NCBI RefSeq assembly: GCF_002142215.1
Contig: NZ_NAST01000013.1
Location: forward strand, 1-64,000
Origin: Gilliamella sp. N-G2
GTDB lineage: Bacteria; Pseudomonadota; Gammaproteobacteria; Enterobacterales; Orbaceae
DNA length: 64,000 nucleotides
Reading direction: 5' to 3'
Shown: positions 40,566 to 50,087 of the stretch, one piece after another
Layout of the letters: each line of letters begins with the position of its first letter
Position numbering within the stretch: the first letter of the stretch is position 1
Program-made: the position numbers and the translations under genes
The notes under the pieces: generated by a model
Seen by the model: the letters and a program-made list of their open reading frames with translations, nothing else
Databases searched by the model: none
Told to the model about the DNA's origin: nothing

Positions 40566-41636
40566 TTAAGAAATTATACCAGATTTTATGTGAAAAATCT
40601 TATCATTTTCATCGATCATATGGGTAATTTGCTCTTGATTAACTGCCGTAATAAAAACTTGAGATTTGGCTGATTTTAATCGTTTGGCTAATAGATTACG
40701 TTTATTTTTATCAAGTTCAGAAGCAAAGTCATCTATTAAATAAATACATGATAATCCAGTTTTTTCTGAAAAATATTCACCTTGTGATAAACGTAATGCA
40801 CACATAAGTAATTTTAGTTGTCCACGAGATAGTAGATCTTCAACTGGAATATTATCTATACGTAATTTTATATCGGCTTTATGTGGGCCTAATGAGGTAT
40901 AGTTAATGAATTTATCTCTCTCAAATTGTTTATATAAAATATCTGAATAATTCCCCCCATATTCCCAGCCTTGATAATATTGGCAATTAAGTTGATATTC
41001 AGGTAAAAAATGCCGACAAGTTTCTATAATTTGCGGAAATATATTTTGACTATAATCAGCTCTAATTTGACTGATTTTTTCGGCAATTGGGATTAGTTCT
41101 TTATCCCAAGGTAATAATTGATTATAGTTAGACGATTGTTTTAATAATGCATTTCTTTGTTTAAATAACCGTTTTAAATTGTTCCATAATGATACAAATT
41201 CTGGGTAATGGTGAAAACATCCCCAGTCTATAAACGATCGACGATATTTTGGACCACCAGTAAGTAAATCAAATCCTTCTGGAGTAATAAGTTGAATAGG
41301 TAATAGCTTAGCTAAGTCAGTTAATCGAAATCCCTCATCACCATCAATTTTTATCGTATTATCATTATTTCGTGTTTTTGATAATCCTATTGTGCGAGTT
41401 TGTTGCGATGACTCTATTTGGCTAAATAAAACTAACTCAGGCTTTTCATGTTGTATGATTCTATTCGATTGAATATGTCTAAATGCTCGGCCATGGCCAA
41501 GCATATAAATAGCCTCAAGTAGACTGGTTTTCCCACTACCATTATCACCAACTATATAATTGAAATGATTTGATAATGATAATTCAGCATAATCAATGTT
41601 TCGAAAATTGTGGATTTTGATTTGTGAAAGAGTCAT
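40566..41636 (-). CDS. recF: DNA replication and repair protein RecF
   Basis: SMC-like ATPase that loads RecA at gaps. Walker A GDNGSGKTSLL is near residues 30-40, a signature-like LSRGQLKLLMCALRLSQ near 263, and Walker B CIYLIDDFASELD near 295. Its 356 residues match the family (357). It lies 42 bases upstream of gyrB and 45 bases after dnaN. Confidence 0.97.
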   Translation of the reverse strand: MTLSQIKIHNFRNIDYAELSLSNHFNYIVGDNGSGKTSLLEAIYMLGHGRAFRHIQSNRIIQHEKPELVLFSQIESSQQTRTIGLSKTRNNDNTIKIDGDEGFRLTDLAKLLPIQLITPEGFDLLTGGPKYRRSFIDWGCFHHYPEFVSLWNNLKRLFKQRNALLKQSSNYNQLLPWDKELIPIAEKISQIRADYSQNIFPQIIETCRHFLPEYQLNCQYYQGWEYGGNYSDILYKQFERDKFINYTSLGPHKADIKLRIDNIPVEDLLSRGQLKLLMCALRLSQGEYFSEKTGLSCIYLIDDFASELDKNKRNLLAKRLKSAKSQVFITAVNQEQITHMIDENDKIFHIKSGIIS

Positions 41637-41647
41637 GTTGGTAAAAT

Positions 41648-41665
41648 TTCCGGCCGAAGCCGGAA
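41648..41665 (-). terminator. UUCG tetraloop hairpin between dnaN and recF
   Basis: On the minus strand a 7-base perfect stem (TTCCGGC ... GCCGGAA) closes a C(TTCG)G-type loop, an exceptionally stable RNA hairpin. A short T-poor tail follows, so partial termination or mRNA processing is likelier than a full stop. Confidence 0.45.
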
Positions 41666-41681
41666 GTTTGATAGTTAGTTA

Positions 41682-42785
41682 TTATAAGCGCATTGGCATA
41701 ACAACATAAGTAGCTGATTGATTATTGATATCTTCAATTTGCACACTAGATGTTGCATCTGTTAATAATAATTGTACGCTATCACATTTTAGTGTGTTTA
41801 ATATATCTAATAAATAAGTCACATTAAAGCCAATTTCAAGCTCTTGTGATTCATATTTTACATCAATCACTTCTTCCGCTTCTTCTTGTTCAGGATTATT
41901 TGCTGTAATTTTTATTTGGTTGTTATGTACATATAATCTTATACCACGGAATTTTTCGTTTGAAAGAATTGCCACTCGTGATAATGCATTTCTAAGCTCT
42001 TCGCATGATACTTCAAGTGGTTTGTCTGGATTACGAGGCATCACTCGTTTATAATCAGGAAATCTTCCATCAATAAGTTTTGAAGTAAAGGTAAAATCAC
42101 CAAGATTAACACGTAAATTATTATTGCCAATCTGCATATTTACCAGCTCATCATTGTCACTAACCAGTTTCGCTAGCTCTATTACCCCTTTTCTAGGTAA
42201 AATAACTGAACAAGATTCCGCGATATTTTGACCTACGGGTTGAGCACACACAGCTAAACGATGACCATCTGTCGCAACGGTTTTTAATAATCCATCTTCG
42301 ATCTCAAATAACATACCATTTAAATAATATCTTACATCTTGATTCGCCATTGAAAATTGGACTGCATCAATAAGTCGTTTGATTGTCTTTTGTGGTATAG
42401 ATAGATCAACATCACTTTGCCAATTTTCTAAATTAGGAAAATCTGTAGCCGGTAATGTGGCTAAAGAAAATTTACTACGTCCAGATTGAATGATTAATCG
42501 ATTATCGTCAACGCTTATCGAAATTTGGGCATTACTTGGCAGATTTCTACAAATATCGAGAAACTTTCTTGCCGGAACTGTTGTTGCCCCAGGTTCACAA
42601 GACTCGGTTAAAGGAAGATGGGATATCATCTCAATCTCTAAATCGGTTCCTGTCATTGATAGTGTATTGTCAATGACTTGTAATAATAAATTACTTAAAA
42701 TGGGTAAAGTAGGGCGGCTGCTTAATGGTGCGCTAACAAGCTGTAAGGGCTTAATAAGTTTTTCACGATCTATAATAAATTTCAT
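41682..42785 (-). CDS. dnaN: DNA polymerase III sliding clamp (beta)
   Basis: Ring-shaped processivity clamp. The 367 residues (366 in E. coli) form three clamp domains; landmark segments are LPILSNLLLQV near the start, LATLPATDFPNLE, and the C-terminal ATYVVMPMRL that is nearly identical to the enterobacterial protein-binding tail. It is separated from dnaA by only 15 bases, so the two are co-transcribed. Confidence 0.98.
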   Translation of the reverse strand: MKFIIDREKLIKPLQLVSAPLSSRPTLPILSNLLLQVIDNTLSMTGTDLEIEMISHLPLTESCEPGATTVPARKFLDICRNLPSNAQISISVDDNRLIIQSGRSKFSLATLPATDFPNLENWQSDVDLSIPQKTIKRLIDAVQFSMANQDVRYYLNGMLFEIEDGLLKTVATDGHRLAVCAQPVGQNIAESCSVILPRKGVIELAKLVSDNDELVNMQIGNNNLRVNLGDFTFTSKLIDGRFPDYKRVMPRNPDKPLEVSCEELRNALSRVAILSNEKFRGIRLYVHNNQIKITANNPEQEEAEEVIDVKYESQELEIGFNVTYLLDILNTLKCDSVQLLLTDATSSVQIEDINNQSATYVVMPMRL

Positions 42786-42800
42786 AGTGTTAATTCTTTT

Positions 42801-44159
42801 TTAAGTTGATAATGTTCTAATTAAATTGGAATAATCCTCTTTAATATCATTGCTTTCTACTTTCAATTCTGCAATTTTTCGGCATGCATGTAATACTGTT
42901 GTGTGATCCCTACCTCCGAAACCATCTCCAATTTCTGGAAGGCTCTTATTTGTCAACTCTTTTGCTAACGCCATAGCAACCTGTCTTGGTCTAGCAACTG
43001 AACGAGAGCGACGTTTTGATAATAAATCAGAAACTTTAATTTTATAATATTCAGCAACCGTTTTTTGAATATTTTCAATAGTAATCAATTTTTCTTGCAA
43101 GGCAAGTAAATCTTTCAAAGCATCTTTTACAAAATCAATAGTGATAGATTTTCCTGTAAAATTAGCATTGGCTATCACACGATTCAATGCACCTTCTAAT
43201 TCACGCACATTCGAACGTAATCTTTTAGCAATGAAAAATGCCACCTCTTCAGGTAGTTTTATGTTATTTTCTTCTGCTTTTTTCATTAGAATTGCAACTC
43301 GAGTTTCAAGTTCAGGTGGCTCGATAGCAATGGTTAAACCCCAACCAAATCTTGATTTTAAACGATCTTCAACGCCATTAATCTCTTTAGGATAACGATC
43401 TGAGGTTAAGATAATTTGTTGATTGCCTTCTAATAACGAGTTAAATGTATGAAAGAACTCTTCTTGGGAGCGTTCTTTATTGGCAAAAAATTGAATATCA
43501 TCAATAAGTAGTGCATCAACTGAACGATAATAGTTTTTGAATTCATCAATAGCATTATTTTGTAGTGCTTTTACCATATCTTGCACAAAGCGTTCCGAGT
43601 GCATATAAACCACTTTCGAATTGGTTCTACAGGCTATAATTTCATTACCAACCGCGTGTAATAAATGGGTTTTACCTAAACCAGTTGATCCATATAAGAA
43701 TAACGGATTATAAGCTTTTCCTGGGTTTTCAGCTATTTGTTTTGCTGCAGCTACAGCGAGTTGATTTGATTTACCTTCAACGAAACTATTAAATGTATGT
43801 TTATGATTAATTCCTGAGTAGTAAATATGATTATTATTGTTTTCTTTAGTTGTTTTCCAAGACGGAACAATATCAGACTTAGATTGATTAACTTCAGATT
43901 TTTTTTCTACTGGCATAGTGGAGCCAACTTCAAGGTATAATTTTAATGAATCATCACCTAAAATTGTATTTAATAACTGTGAAATAATCGTTAAATATTT
44001 ATTTTTGACCCAATCTAATACAAATCTATTAGGCGCATAAATATAAAGTTTATTATCAACCATTTCTGCTTGTAACGGGCGAATCCATAAGTTGAATTCC
44101 GTTGTTGGAAGGACTTCTTGTAATTGAGAAAAACAATCTTGCCAAATCGCTTTAGGCAC
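42801..44159 (-). CDS. dnaA: Chromosomal replication initiator DnaA
   Basis: AAA+ protein that melts the replication origin. Domain I covers about 1-85. A short linker precedes the ATPase with Walker [13 protein letters not shown] near 157 and Walker [12 protein letters not shown] near 218. The arginine-rich RLKSRFGWG is near 268, and the DNA-binding domain IV contains [15 protein letters not shown] near 418. The length is 452, with domain II shorter than in E. coli (467). A perfect DnaA box lies 60 bases upstream, suggesting autoregulation. Confidence 0.98.
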   Translation of the reverse strand: MPKAIWQDCFSQLQEVLPTTEFNLWIRPLQAEMVDNKLYIYAPNRFVLDWVKNKYLTIISQLLNTILGDDSLKLYLEVGSTMPVEKKSEVNQSKSDIVPSWKTTKENNNNHIYYSGINHKHTFNSFVEGKSNQLAVAAAKQIAENPGKAYNPLFLYGSTGLGKTHLLHAVGNEIIACRTNSKVVYMHSERFVQDMVKALQNNAIDEFKNYYRSVDALLIDDIQFFANKERSQEEFFHTFNSLLEGNQQIILTSDRYPKEINGVEDRLKSRFGWGLTIAIEPPELETRVAILMKKAEENNIKLPEEVAFFIAKRLRSNVRELEGALNRVIANANFTGKSITIDFVKDALKDLLALQEKLITIENIQKTVAEYYKIKVSDLLSKRRSRSVARPRQVAMALAKELTNKSLPEIGDGFGGRDHTTVLHACRKIAELKVESNDIKEDYSNLIRTLST

Positions 44160-44218
44160 GGCTTCTCCTTTAACTTTAACTAGGATACTAACGATATTGT
44201 GATAATTATATTCTTTTT

Positions 44219-44227
44219 TGTGGATAA
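44219..44227 (-). promoter_or_regulatory. DnaA box in the dnaA promoter region
   Basis: TGTGGATAA is the exact reverse complement of the consensus box TTATCCACA. It sits 60 bases before the dnaA start, where it could mediate autorepression. I found no second good box nearby, so it does not by itself mark an origin. Confidence 0.65.
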
Positions 44228-44277
44228 TTTATAGCTTAAAAGCAAGATATAATTTATTTAATTAATAAAGGTATAAA

Positions 44278-44308
44278 TAAAAAACCCAGCTCAAAGCTGG
44301 GTTTTAAG
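44278..44308 (-). terminator. Intrinsic terminator after ompA
   Basis: An 11-base stem (AAAACCCAGCT and its complement AGCTGGGTTTT) with a 3-base loop; on the minus strand it is followed by TTTTTTATTT. It closes the ompA transcript before the dnaA promoter region. Confidence 0.85.
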
Positions 44309-44330
44309 AGATATCATTAATCAACAATTA

Positions 44331-45431
44331 TTATTTTGTTTGATCAATTACTTGAACTTCTTGTACGTTACGTGCTTTAACTTCAATTTCAACACGACGA
44401 TCTGGCGCTAAACATGCTTTTAAATCAGCACCGCGAAGTGCATTACATTTAGTACCGGTAACTGGTTGAGCTTTACCCATACCACGAGAACTAATGATTT
44501 CAGCAGGAACACCTTTTTGTACTAAATAGGTTAATACAGTGTGCGCGCGACGTTCTGATAATTTTTGGTTATAGCTATCTGAACCGATGCGATCAGTGTG
44601 ACCGATTACTACGATTGCACTTTGAGTAGGATTAATTTTAACAAGAGTAGTTAATAAATTATCAAGCGCTTGGCGACCTTCTGCTTTTAAGTCAGCTTTA
44701 GCATAGGCAAATAATACGTCTTCGTTAAGAACATAACGGTTTACTTCAGTTTTAATTTCAACTGGAGCCGCAACAGTAGGTGAACCTAAACGATAAGTGA
44801 TACCTAAACTAACAGTACCAGCGTCTGGAGATGCATTACTTTTAGTATGAATATGTTGAGTATATTGGTATTCTAAACGAGTAGAGAAATCTTCGCTAAG
44901 ACGATAATCAAGACCTAAAGCGTAAACAGGTGATACATCAGTTTTTGTCCCGCCTTTACCATATTCTTCTTTAACATCACCACTATTTTTCCATTTAGCA
45001 ATAGTAACCATTCCTCCTGCACGACCATAGATATCTAAATCGTCAGAGATGAAAGATAATGGATAGCTTAATTTACCAGTTAAAGAAACACCTTGTGCTG
45101 AAACTTTGCTATTACCAGCTTTGGTATGATCATCACGGTAAGTTCTTTTATATTTAGCTGAACCTAACCAGTCATAACCTAATTCAAATGCCAAATAAGG
45201 ATTCGCTTGATAGCCTAAAAATGCACCACCAGCAACATTACTTCTATTTGATGTTTTGATACCAGCCTCATCTTTATCGTAACCACGAACTTTATTTGCA
45301 TCTAATCGATAAAGTTCTGACCAACCTATTTTAGCACCTGTATAAAAAGTGTTGTCTTCATATGCTGCATTAGCTGCAGCAGTGGTTAAACTTGCTACTG
45401 CTATTGCTAGAGCTAAAGTTGTTTTTTTCAT
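44331..45431 (-). CDS. ompA: OmpA-family outer membrane porin
   Basis: Major outer-membrane protein tying the membrane to peptidoglycan. A signal peptide (MKKTTLALAIAVASLTTAAANA, 1-22) precedes an eight-strand beta-barrel (about 23-190). A linker leads to the OmpA-like peptidoglycan-binding domain (about 240-350) with GHTDRIGSDSYNQKLSERRA and a disulfide-type pair in GTKCNALRGADLKACL. ATG 45431 is chosen because GAGG lies 6 bases upstream; a TTG at 45443 would only add four residues before the signal peptide. Length 366 is similar to the family. Confidence 0.94.
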   Translation of the reverse strand: MKKTTLALAIAVASLTTAAANAAYEDNTFYTGAKIGWSELYRLDANKVRGYDKDEAGIKTSNRSNVAGGAFLGYQANPYLAFELGYDWLGSAKYKRTYRDDHTKAGNSKVSAQGVSLTGKLSYPLSFISDDLDIYGRAGGMVTIAKWKNSGDVKEEYGKGGTKTDVSPVYALGLDYRLSEDFSTRLEYQYTQHIHTKSNASPDAGTVSLGITYRLGSPTVAAPVEIKTEVNRYVLNEDVLFAYAKADLKAEGRQALDNLLTTLVKINPTQSAIVVIGHTDRIGSDSYNQKLSERRAHTVLTYLVQKGVPAEIISSRGMGKAQPVTGTKCNALRGADLKACLAPDRRVEIEVKARNVQEVQVIDQTK

Positions 45432-45609
45432 TTTTTGCCTCAACTTAATTTGTTGTTATAGACGTTGTTTAATTTGATTTATTATTTAATTTTACTTCTT
45501 GAGTAAGTTATTATTAACTTATTAATAACTATTTTATACATAGTTTGTTGATGATTATAGCACAAATATTATTCGGATCCAGAGGTAATGATAATTTATT
45601 GTAAAAAAT

Positions 45610-46518
45610 CTAAACAATTTTATTTACAGTTATACATAAATGGTTAATTAAATTTGATAATATATTAGTCATAATGTAAAAATCCGCTTCGAGTCGTTTA
45701 TCAAACTCATCAAAACCAATATCTTCATTTTCGTCCATTATAATAGAATCAAACTTTATTTTTTTCAATGTAAAGTCTGGGTTGATAATAAAATTGATTC
45801 CACGTTCATCAATAATTTTAAGTTTGGTTACCCATTTACCGGAATCTAAGTGAACTAACATTTCGTCGCTAGTGATATCTTGGTTTTTGCAGTTAATAAT
45901 TCCATTACCTTCCAGTGGATCCTTTAATTCAGCTTCATCCCCTAATATAAAAGGAGGGAAATTTAACTTTTCTTTAACCCAAGTGGTCATTATTTTTTCA
46001 AGTGGTTTATCAATTGATAATGGGATTAATGCTAAAGATCCTAGCTCTTTACGTAAAATTGCTAAAATATCTTCAGCTAGTTTAAAACTACTACAATCAA
46101 TAATAATTCTTTTATTTTCAGTATCGATCCATAACCAATAATGGTTATATTTACTAAATGCTCTAGGCATTAAATCGATCATCACTTCATCTTTTAATGT
46201 CGCTTTCTCATTTTTACTGAGTTTTCGATTTAATGCTTTCTCTTGTTTATCAATTTTATCAATTAGTGCTTGTTTAATTACCGGCGCTGGTAATATTTTA
46301 GTTTCTTTTTTAATCCGTAACAGTAAATGTCCTTGCATATCTATAATGAAATCATCTAAGTTATTATCATTATAAGGCGAAACCCATCCCATCTTAGTGG
46401 TATCTAAATTACCGCACGGCGAAAATGAAGCCGATTTAAGCGCTTGTTCAATAGTTTGTTTATCAAGTAAATTGTCATTATTAAGTTGGTAAATAATTGC
46501 GTTTTTAAACCAAAGCAT
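45610..46518 (-). CDS. rdgC: Recombination-associated protein RdgC
   Basis: Ring-forming DNA-binding protein that restrains RecA activity. The 302 residues match RdgC (303) in order and motifs: MLWFKNAIIYQL at the start, GWVSPY near 45, LLLRIKKETKILPAPVI near 85, and DEVMIDLMPRAFSK near 127. It appears to be a single-gene unit. Confidence 0.93.
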   Translation of the reverse strand: MLWFKNAIIYQLNNDNLLDKQTIEQALKSASFSPCGNLDTTKMGWVSPYNDNNLDDFIIDMQGHLLLRIKKETKILPAPVIKQALIDKIDKQEKALNRKLSKNEKATLKDEVMIDLMPRAFSKYNHYWLWIDTENKRIIIDCSSFKLAEDILAILRKELGSLALIPLSIDKPLEKIMTTWVKEKLNFPPFILGDEAELKDPLEGNGIINCKNQDITSDEMLVHLDSGKWVTKLKIIDERGINFIINPDFTLKKIKFDSIIMDENEDIGFDEFDKRLEADFYIMTNILSNLINHLCITVNKIV

Positions 46519-46637
46519 AGTGTTATATTTCCAAAAATTTGCTTTATGAAGTTTATTTTATCATAACGATTTATAATAAAAATTTCATAGACGATGATAT
46601 ATTATCGCCTTAGTAATAAAATTTGATAAGAAATTCC

Positions 46638-47387
46638 TTAAAATTTATAAGATACACCCATATAAATAGATGTTACCGTACTATCATCAACCATTGGGCT
46701 ATCGGCTGCATCGCCTGTTAGTTTATCAATATGGACTCCACCAAAGGTTGCAATATTATCTGTTAACGAATATTGAGCCGCAATTTCAAAGTAAGGTGTA
46801 AAAGAGCTATCAGCATTGAAATAACCTAAGCCTGAACGTGCAGATTCTTTGTGCGAAATCCCATAATAATAGTCATTATGTTTATTATTTGCCCAATTTA
46901 TACCGATAGTTGGTGCAACAATCAAATTATTTTCAATATAAGGCACTGTATAATCAGCATTAACTAAAATACTATTACTATTATCAAGGATATCAGCGCC
47001 AATACTACTAGAAAAAATCCCCCAATTTGTATTAAGTGAATATTCAATATCAGCAAGTAGGGTTGAGTGGCGGCTATCAAGCTGTTTTAGTTTATGATTA
47101 TCAGAATCGTGAGGTTTAAATTCATTAGCTAAATAGCGAGCGCCAAAGGATAGACTCTGATTATCATCATTAAGTGCATAAACTCCAGCAGAAAGATCAT
47201 CAATAAAAAATGAGCCATTGTCATAATCAATGTGTGGTATAGGATAGTAGTTTGAACTATAACTTTTATATGGTGAAGTTGACCAACCTAGACCGATTCC
47301 CAATGAGTTAGATTCTGCTGATACAATTTGCGTATATCCTAGAGAACACATTGATAATAGCGAAATTATACAGCTTATTCTTTTCAT
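46638..47387 (-). CDS. MipA/OmpV-family outer membrane protein
   Basis: A 249-residue beta-barrel protein with a signal peptide (about 1-24, ending VSAES). Alternating amphipathic strands run throughout and the protein ends in an aromatic residue (MGVSYKF), as needed for BAM recognition. Segments such as GIGLGWSTSPYKSY and PIPHIDYDNGSFFID match the MipA/OmpV family, some members of which scaffold peptidoglycan enzymes. Function in this organism is not shown by context. Confidence 0.82.
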   Translation of the reverse strand: MKRISCIISLLSMCSLGYTQIVSAESNSLGIGLGWSTSPYKSYSSNYYPIPHIDYDNGSFFIDDLSAGVYALNDDNQSLSFGARYLANEFKPHDSDNHKLKQLDSRHSTLLADIEYSLNTNWGIFSSSIGADILDNSNSILVNADYTVPYIENNLIVAPTIGINWANNKHNDYYYGISHKESARSGLGYFNADSSFTPYFEIAAQYSLTDNIATFGGVHIDKLTGDAADSPMVDDSTVTSIYMGVSYKF

Positions 47388-47554
47388 TTTAATACCTATT
47401 CATAGTGATATGGTTTACGAGAGCTATTGTGATTTCTTTATCTCAAGTCTGTTGTCACAAAACCTATACAGTAATTGTACATTGTTACAATCACTTTTCT
47501 CCGATAATAATGCCACATTTTGTCATATTTGAATATGGATTAGTGAGATAAATT

Positions 47555-48964
47555 ATGAGTAAACCAACTAAAGAAATGATTAACAGTCGCCCTGACGACG
47601 CAGTATTATTAGCTGACGAAGCAAAATATTGCTCATTTGGTGATACCGTGCATTACGTTGAACCACCGAAGATTTTTGATGGCTGTGAAGGTAGCTACAT
47701 GTATGATAAAGAAGGTAAAGCCTTTCTTGATCTACAAATGTGGTACTCAGCTTGTAACTTTGGTTATGCTAATGAGCGTCTAAATAATGTACTTAAAAAA
47801 CAAATTGATACTTTACCTCAATGTGCAAGTCAGTATCTTCATCCAACTAAAATTGAATTAGCAAAAACTATTGCTCAAGGTATGGAAAAACGATTTGGTT
47901 ACCAAGGCCGTGTGCATTTTAATGTTGGTGGTTCACAATGTATTGAAGATTCATTAAAAGTAGTTCGTAATGCTACTGGTGGTAAATCTTTAATGTTTGC
48001 TTTCCAAGGTGGCTACCATGGTCGTACTCTTGGCGCATCATCAATCACTTCAAGTTATCGTTATCGTCGTCGTTATGGTCATTTTGGTGATCGTGCTATG
48101 TTTGTTCCTTTCCCATATCCATTCCGTCGCCCTAAAGGAATGACTTCAGAAGAATATGGTGAACATTTAGTCGCTGAATTTGCTCGTTTATTCGAAACAG
48201 AATATCACGGAGTTTGGGATCCAAAAGTTGGACAAGCTGAATATGCTGCTTTCTATGCCGAACCTTTACAAGCAACAGGTGGTTATATTGTTCCTCCTCG
48301 TAACTACTTTAAAGGTCTGAAAAAAGTTTTAGATCAATATGGTATTTTATTAGTTGTTGATGAAATTCAGATGGGCTTTTATCGTACTGGTAAACTATGG
48401 TCAATCGAACACTTTGATGTTAAACCTGATGTAGTTGTGTTCGCTAAAGCATTAACTAATGGTTTAAATCCACTTGGAGGATTATGGGCTCGAGAAGAGT
48501 TAATTAATCCTGAAGTATTCCCAGTTGGTTCAACACATTCAACTTTTGCTTCAAATCCATTAGGTACTGCGGTTGGTTTAGAAGTATTAAAAATGACTTC
48601 AGAAACCGATTACGAAAAAATGGTGATGGAAAGTGGTGCATACTTCCTTGAAGGATTAAAAACACTTGAGAAGAAACATAAAGAAATTGGTGAGGTTGAT
48701 GGCTTAGGTCTTGCACTACGTGCTGAGATTTGTACCGAAGACGGATTTACCGCTAACAAAGCATTAGTTGATAAAATGGTTGATATCGGTATGTCAGGTG
48801 ATCTTGATTGGAAAGGTAATAAAATGGGCTTGGTGCTTGATATTGGTGGTTATTACAAAAATGTTATCACTTTTGCTCCTTCTTTACACATTAGTCGTCA
48901 AGAAATTGACCAAGGTATTGAATTACTCGATCAATTAATCACTCGAGCTAAAAAAGAACTTTAA
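47555..48964 (+). CDS. Class III PLP-dependent aminotransferase
   Basis: A 469-residue fold-type I enzyme of the ornithine/4-aminobutyrate/diaminobutyrate group. The pyridoxal phosphate Lys is K298 in FAKALTNGLNPLGG; VVDEIQMGFYRTG carries the cofactor-contacting Asp; FQGGYHGRTLGA and GSTHSTFASNPLG are further family motifs. Substrate cannot be read from sequence. A terminator follows, but the GNAT and arginase-fold genes lie next in the same direction, and a transporter-hydrolase-phosphatase group faces them, suggesting one pathway. Confidence 0.85.
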   Translation: MSKPTKEMINSRPDDAVLLADEAKYCSFGDTVHYVEPPKIFDGCEGSYMYDKEGKAFLDLQMWYSACNFGYANERLNNVLKKQIDTLPQCASQYLHPTKIELAKTIAQGMEKRFGYQGRVHFNVGGSQCIEDSLKVVRNATGGKSLMFAFQGGYHGRTLGASSITSSYRYRRRYGHFGDRAMFVPFPYPFRRPKGMTSEEYGEHLVAEFARLFETEYHGVWDPKVGQAEYAAFYAEPLQATGGYIVPPRNYFKGLKKVLDQYGILLVVDEIQMGFYRTGKLWSIEHFDVKPDVVVFAKALTNGLNPLGGLWAREELINPEVFPVGSTHSTFASNPLGTAVGLEVLKMTSETDYEKMVMESGAYFLEGLKTLEKKHKEIGEVDGLGLALRAEICTEDGFTANKALVDKMVDIGMSGDLDWKGNKMGLVLDIGGYYKNVITFAPSLHISRQEIDQGIELLDQLITRAKKEL

Positions 48965-48979
48965 GTCTTAAAGCAAAAT

Positions 48980-49007
48980 AATCCCGCTAATACGTGTTAG
49001 CGGGATT
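48980..49007 (+). terminator. Intrinsic terminator or attenuator after the aminotransferase
   Basis: Perfect 11-base arms (AATCCCGCTAA and complement) around a 6-base loop. Only a weak T run follows, so some read-through into the next gene is possible. Confidence 0.65.
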
Positions 49008-49037
49008 CTAGTTATACCCAATCCTTTATAGAAAGTT

Positions 49038-50087
49038 ATGCGATATATTAACCAACTAGAACCAAATGAACTAATCAATAATTTTATTTCTCATCCACCA
49101 CAAGAATTTACAAGCTGGATGGGTGAAGATGGCGTGCCAGCTTTTTCTGCTAAGTTTGATTTGCTCACAACTGCCGATAATGATTTTAAACATAAAGTTC
49201 ATAAATTGCCTTTTTATCGGAAATGGCGACATTGGTTACAACCAAGGACATGTTTTGTAGGAACGACAGTTTCTGAATACAGCTTGTTAACTGATAAAGT
49301 GAATGCGCAGCAATTAGCTGATAATGTTAAAACGGCATATGCAAAGAAATATCCTTTTACTATTGTAAAAGATTTACCTTCTGATTCGCCTTTACTTAGT
49401 AAGCAGGATAATCAATATTCTAAACAGGTTATTGGTTCATTAAAAGATAATGGTTTTATTGAGGTTGAAGGACAAGCTTTAGCGTGGGTTCCAATCGATT
49501 TCGAATCGATAAATGACTTTTTGGCAAAATTATCCTATAGCCGTCGTAAGAACTTAAGAAGAAAACTTAAGTCACGTGAAAAATTAGAGATTAATATTTT
49601 ACAAACTGGTGATGACTGTTTTTTTGATGATGCCAATCTTGATTTATATTATCAGCTTTATCTTAATGTATATGAACAAAGTGAAGTCCATTTTGATTTA
49701 TTAACCAAGCCATTTTTTGTCCAATTATTGCAAAGTAAAGCAGCAAATGGGCGTATTTTCACTTATCACTATAATGGCCAATTAATTGGTTATAACATCT
49801 GTTTTGTGGTGAATAATGTTCTAATTGATAAATATATTGGTATGGTTTATCCACAAGCACGAGAGTTGAATCTCTATTTTGTTAGTTGGTTTGTTAATCT
49901 TGAATATGCGTTACAACAGAAGCTAAGTAGTTATGTCGCAGGTTGGACTGATCCTGAAGTTAAAGCTTCATTAGGTGCTAGTTTTACTTTAACCAAACAT
50001 CTAGTTTATATTCGAAATCCTCTATTAAGAGCAATTTTACGTAAATTAATAGGCCATTTTGAAACAGATAAGGAGAAAGTAGCATGA
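49038..50087 (+). CDS. GNAT-type acyltransferase (BioF2/FemAB-like)
   Basis: A 349-residue protein with a C-terminal GNAT-type region: YSRRKNLRRKLKSRE near 168, then GRIFTYHYNGQLIGYNICFVV near 235 and a final helix-strand unit. This resembles Acetyltransf_6/FemAB-like transferases that acylate amino groups. The N-terminal half (about 1-150) is unassigned. It overlaps the next gene by 4 bases (ATGA), so the two products are probably made together. Confidence 0.65.
   Translation: MRYINQLEPNELINNFISHPPQEFTSWMGEDGVPAFSAKFDLLTTADNDFKHKVHKLPFYRKWRHWLQPRTCFVGTTVSEYSLLTDKVNAQQLADNVKTAYAKKYPFTIVKDLPSDSPLLSKQDNQYSKQVIGSLKDNGFIEVEGQALAWVPIDFESINDFLAKLSYSRRKNLRRKLKSREKLEINILQTGDDCFFDDANLDLYYQLYLNVYEQSEVHFDLLTKPFFVQLLQSKAANGRIFTYHYNGQLIGYNICFVVNNVLIDKYIGMVYPQARELNLYFVSWFVNLEYALQQKLSSYVAGWTDPEVKASLGASFTLTKHLVYIRNPLLRAILRKLIGHFETDKEKVA

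Noticed and set aside
44160-44330. Replication origin beside dnaA
   Set aside because: Only one convincing DnaA box and no cluster or clear unwinding element with further boxes.
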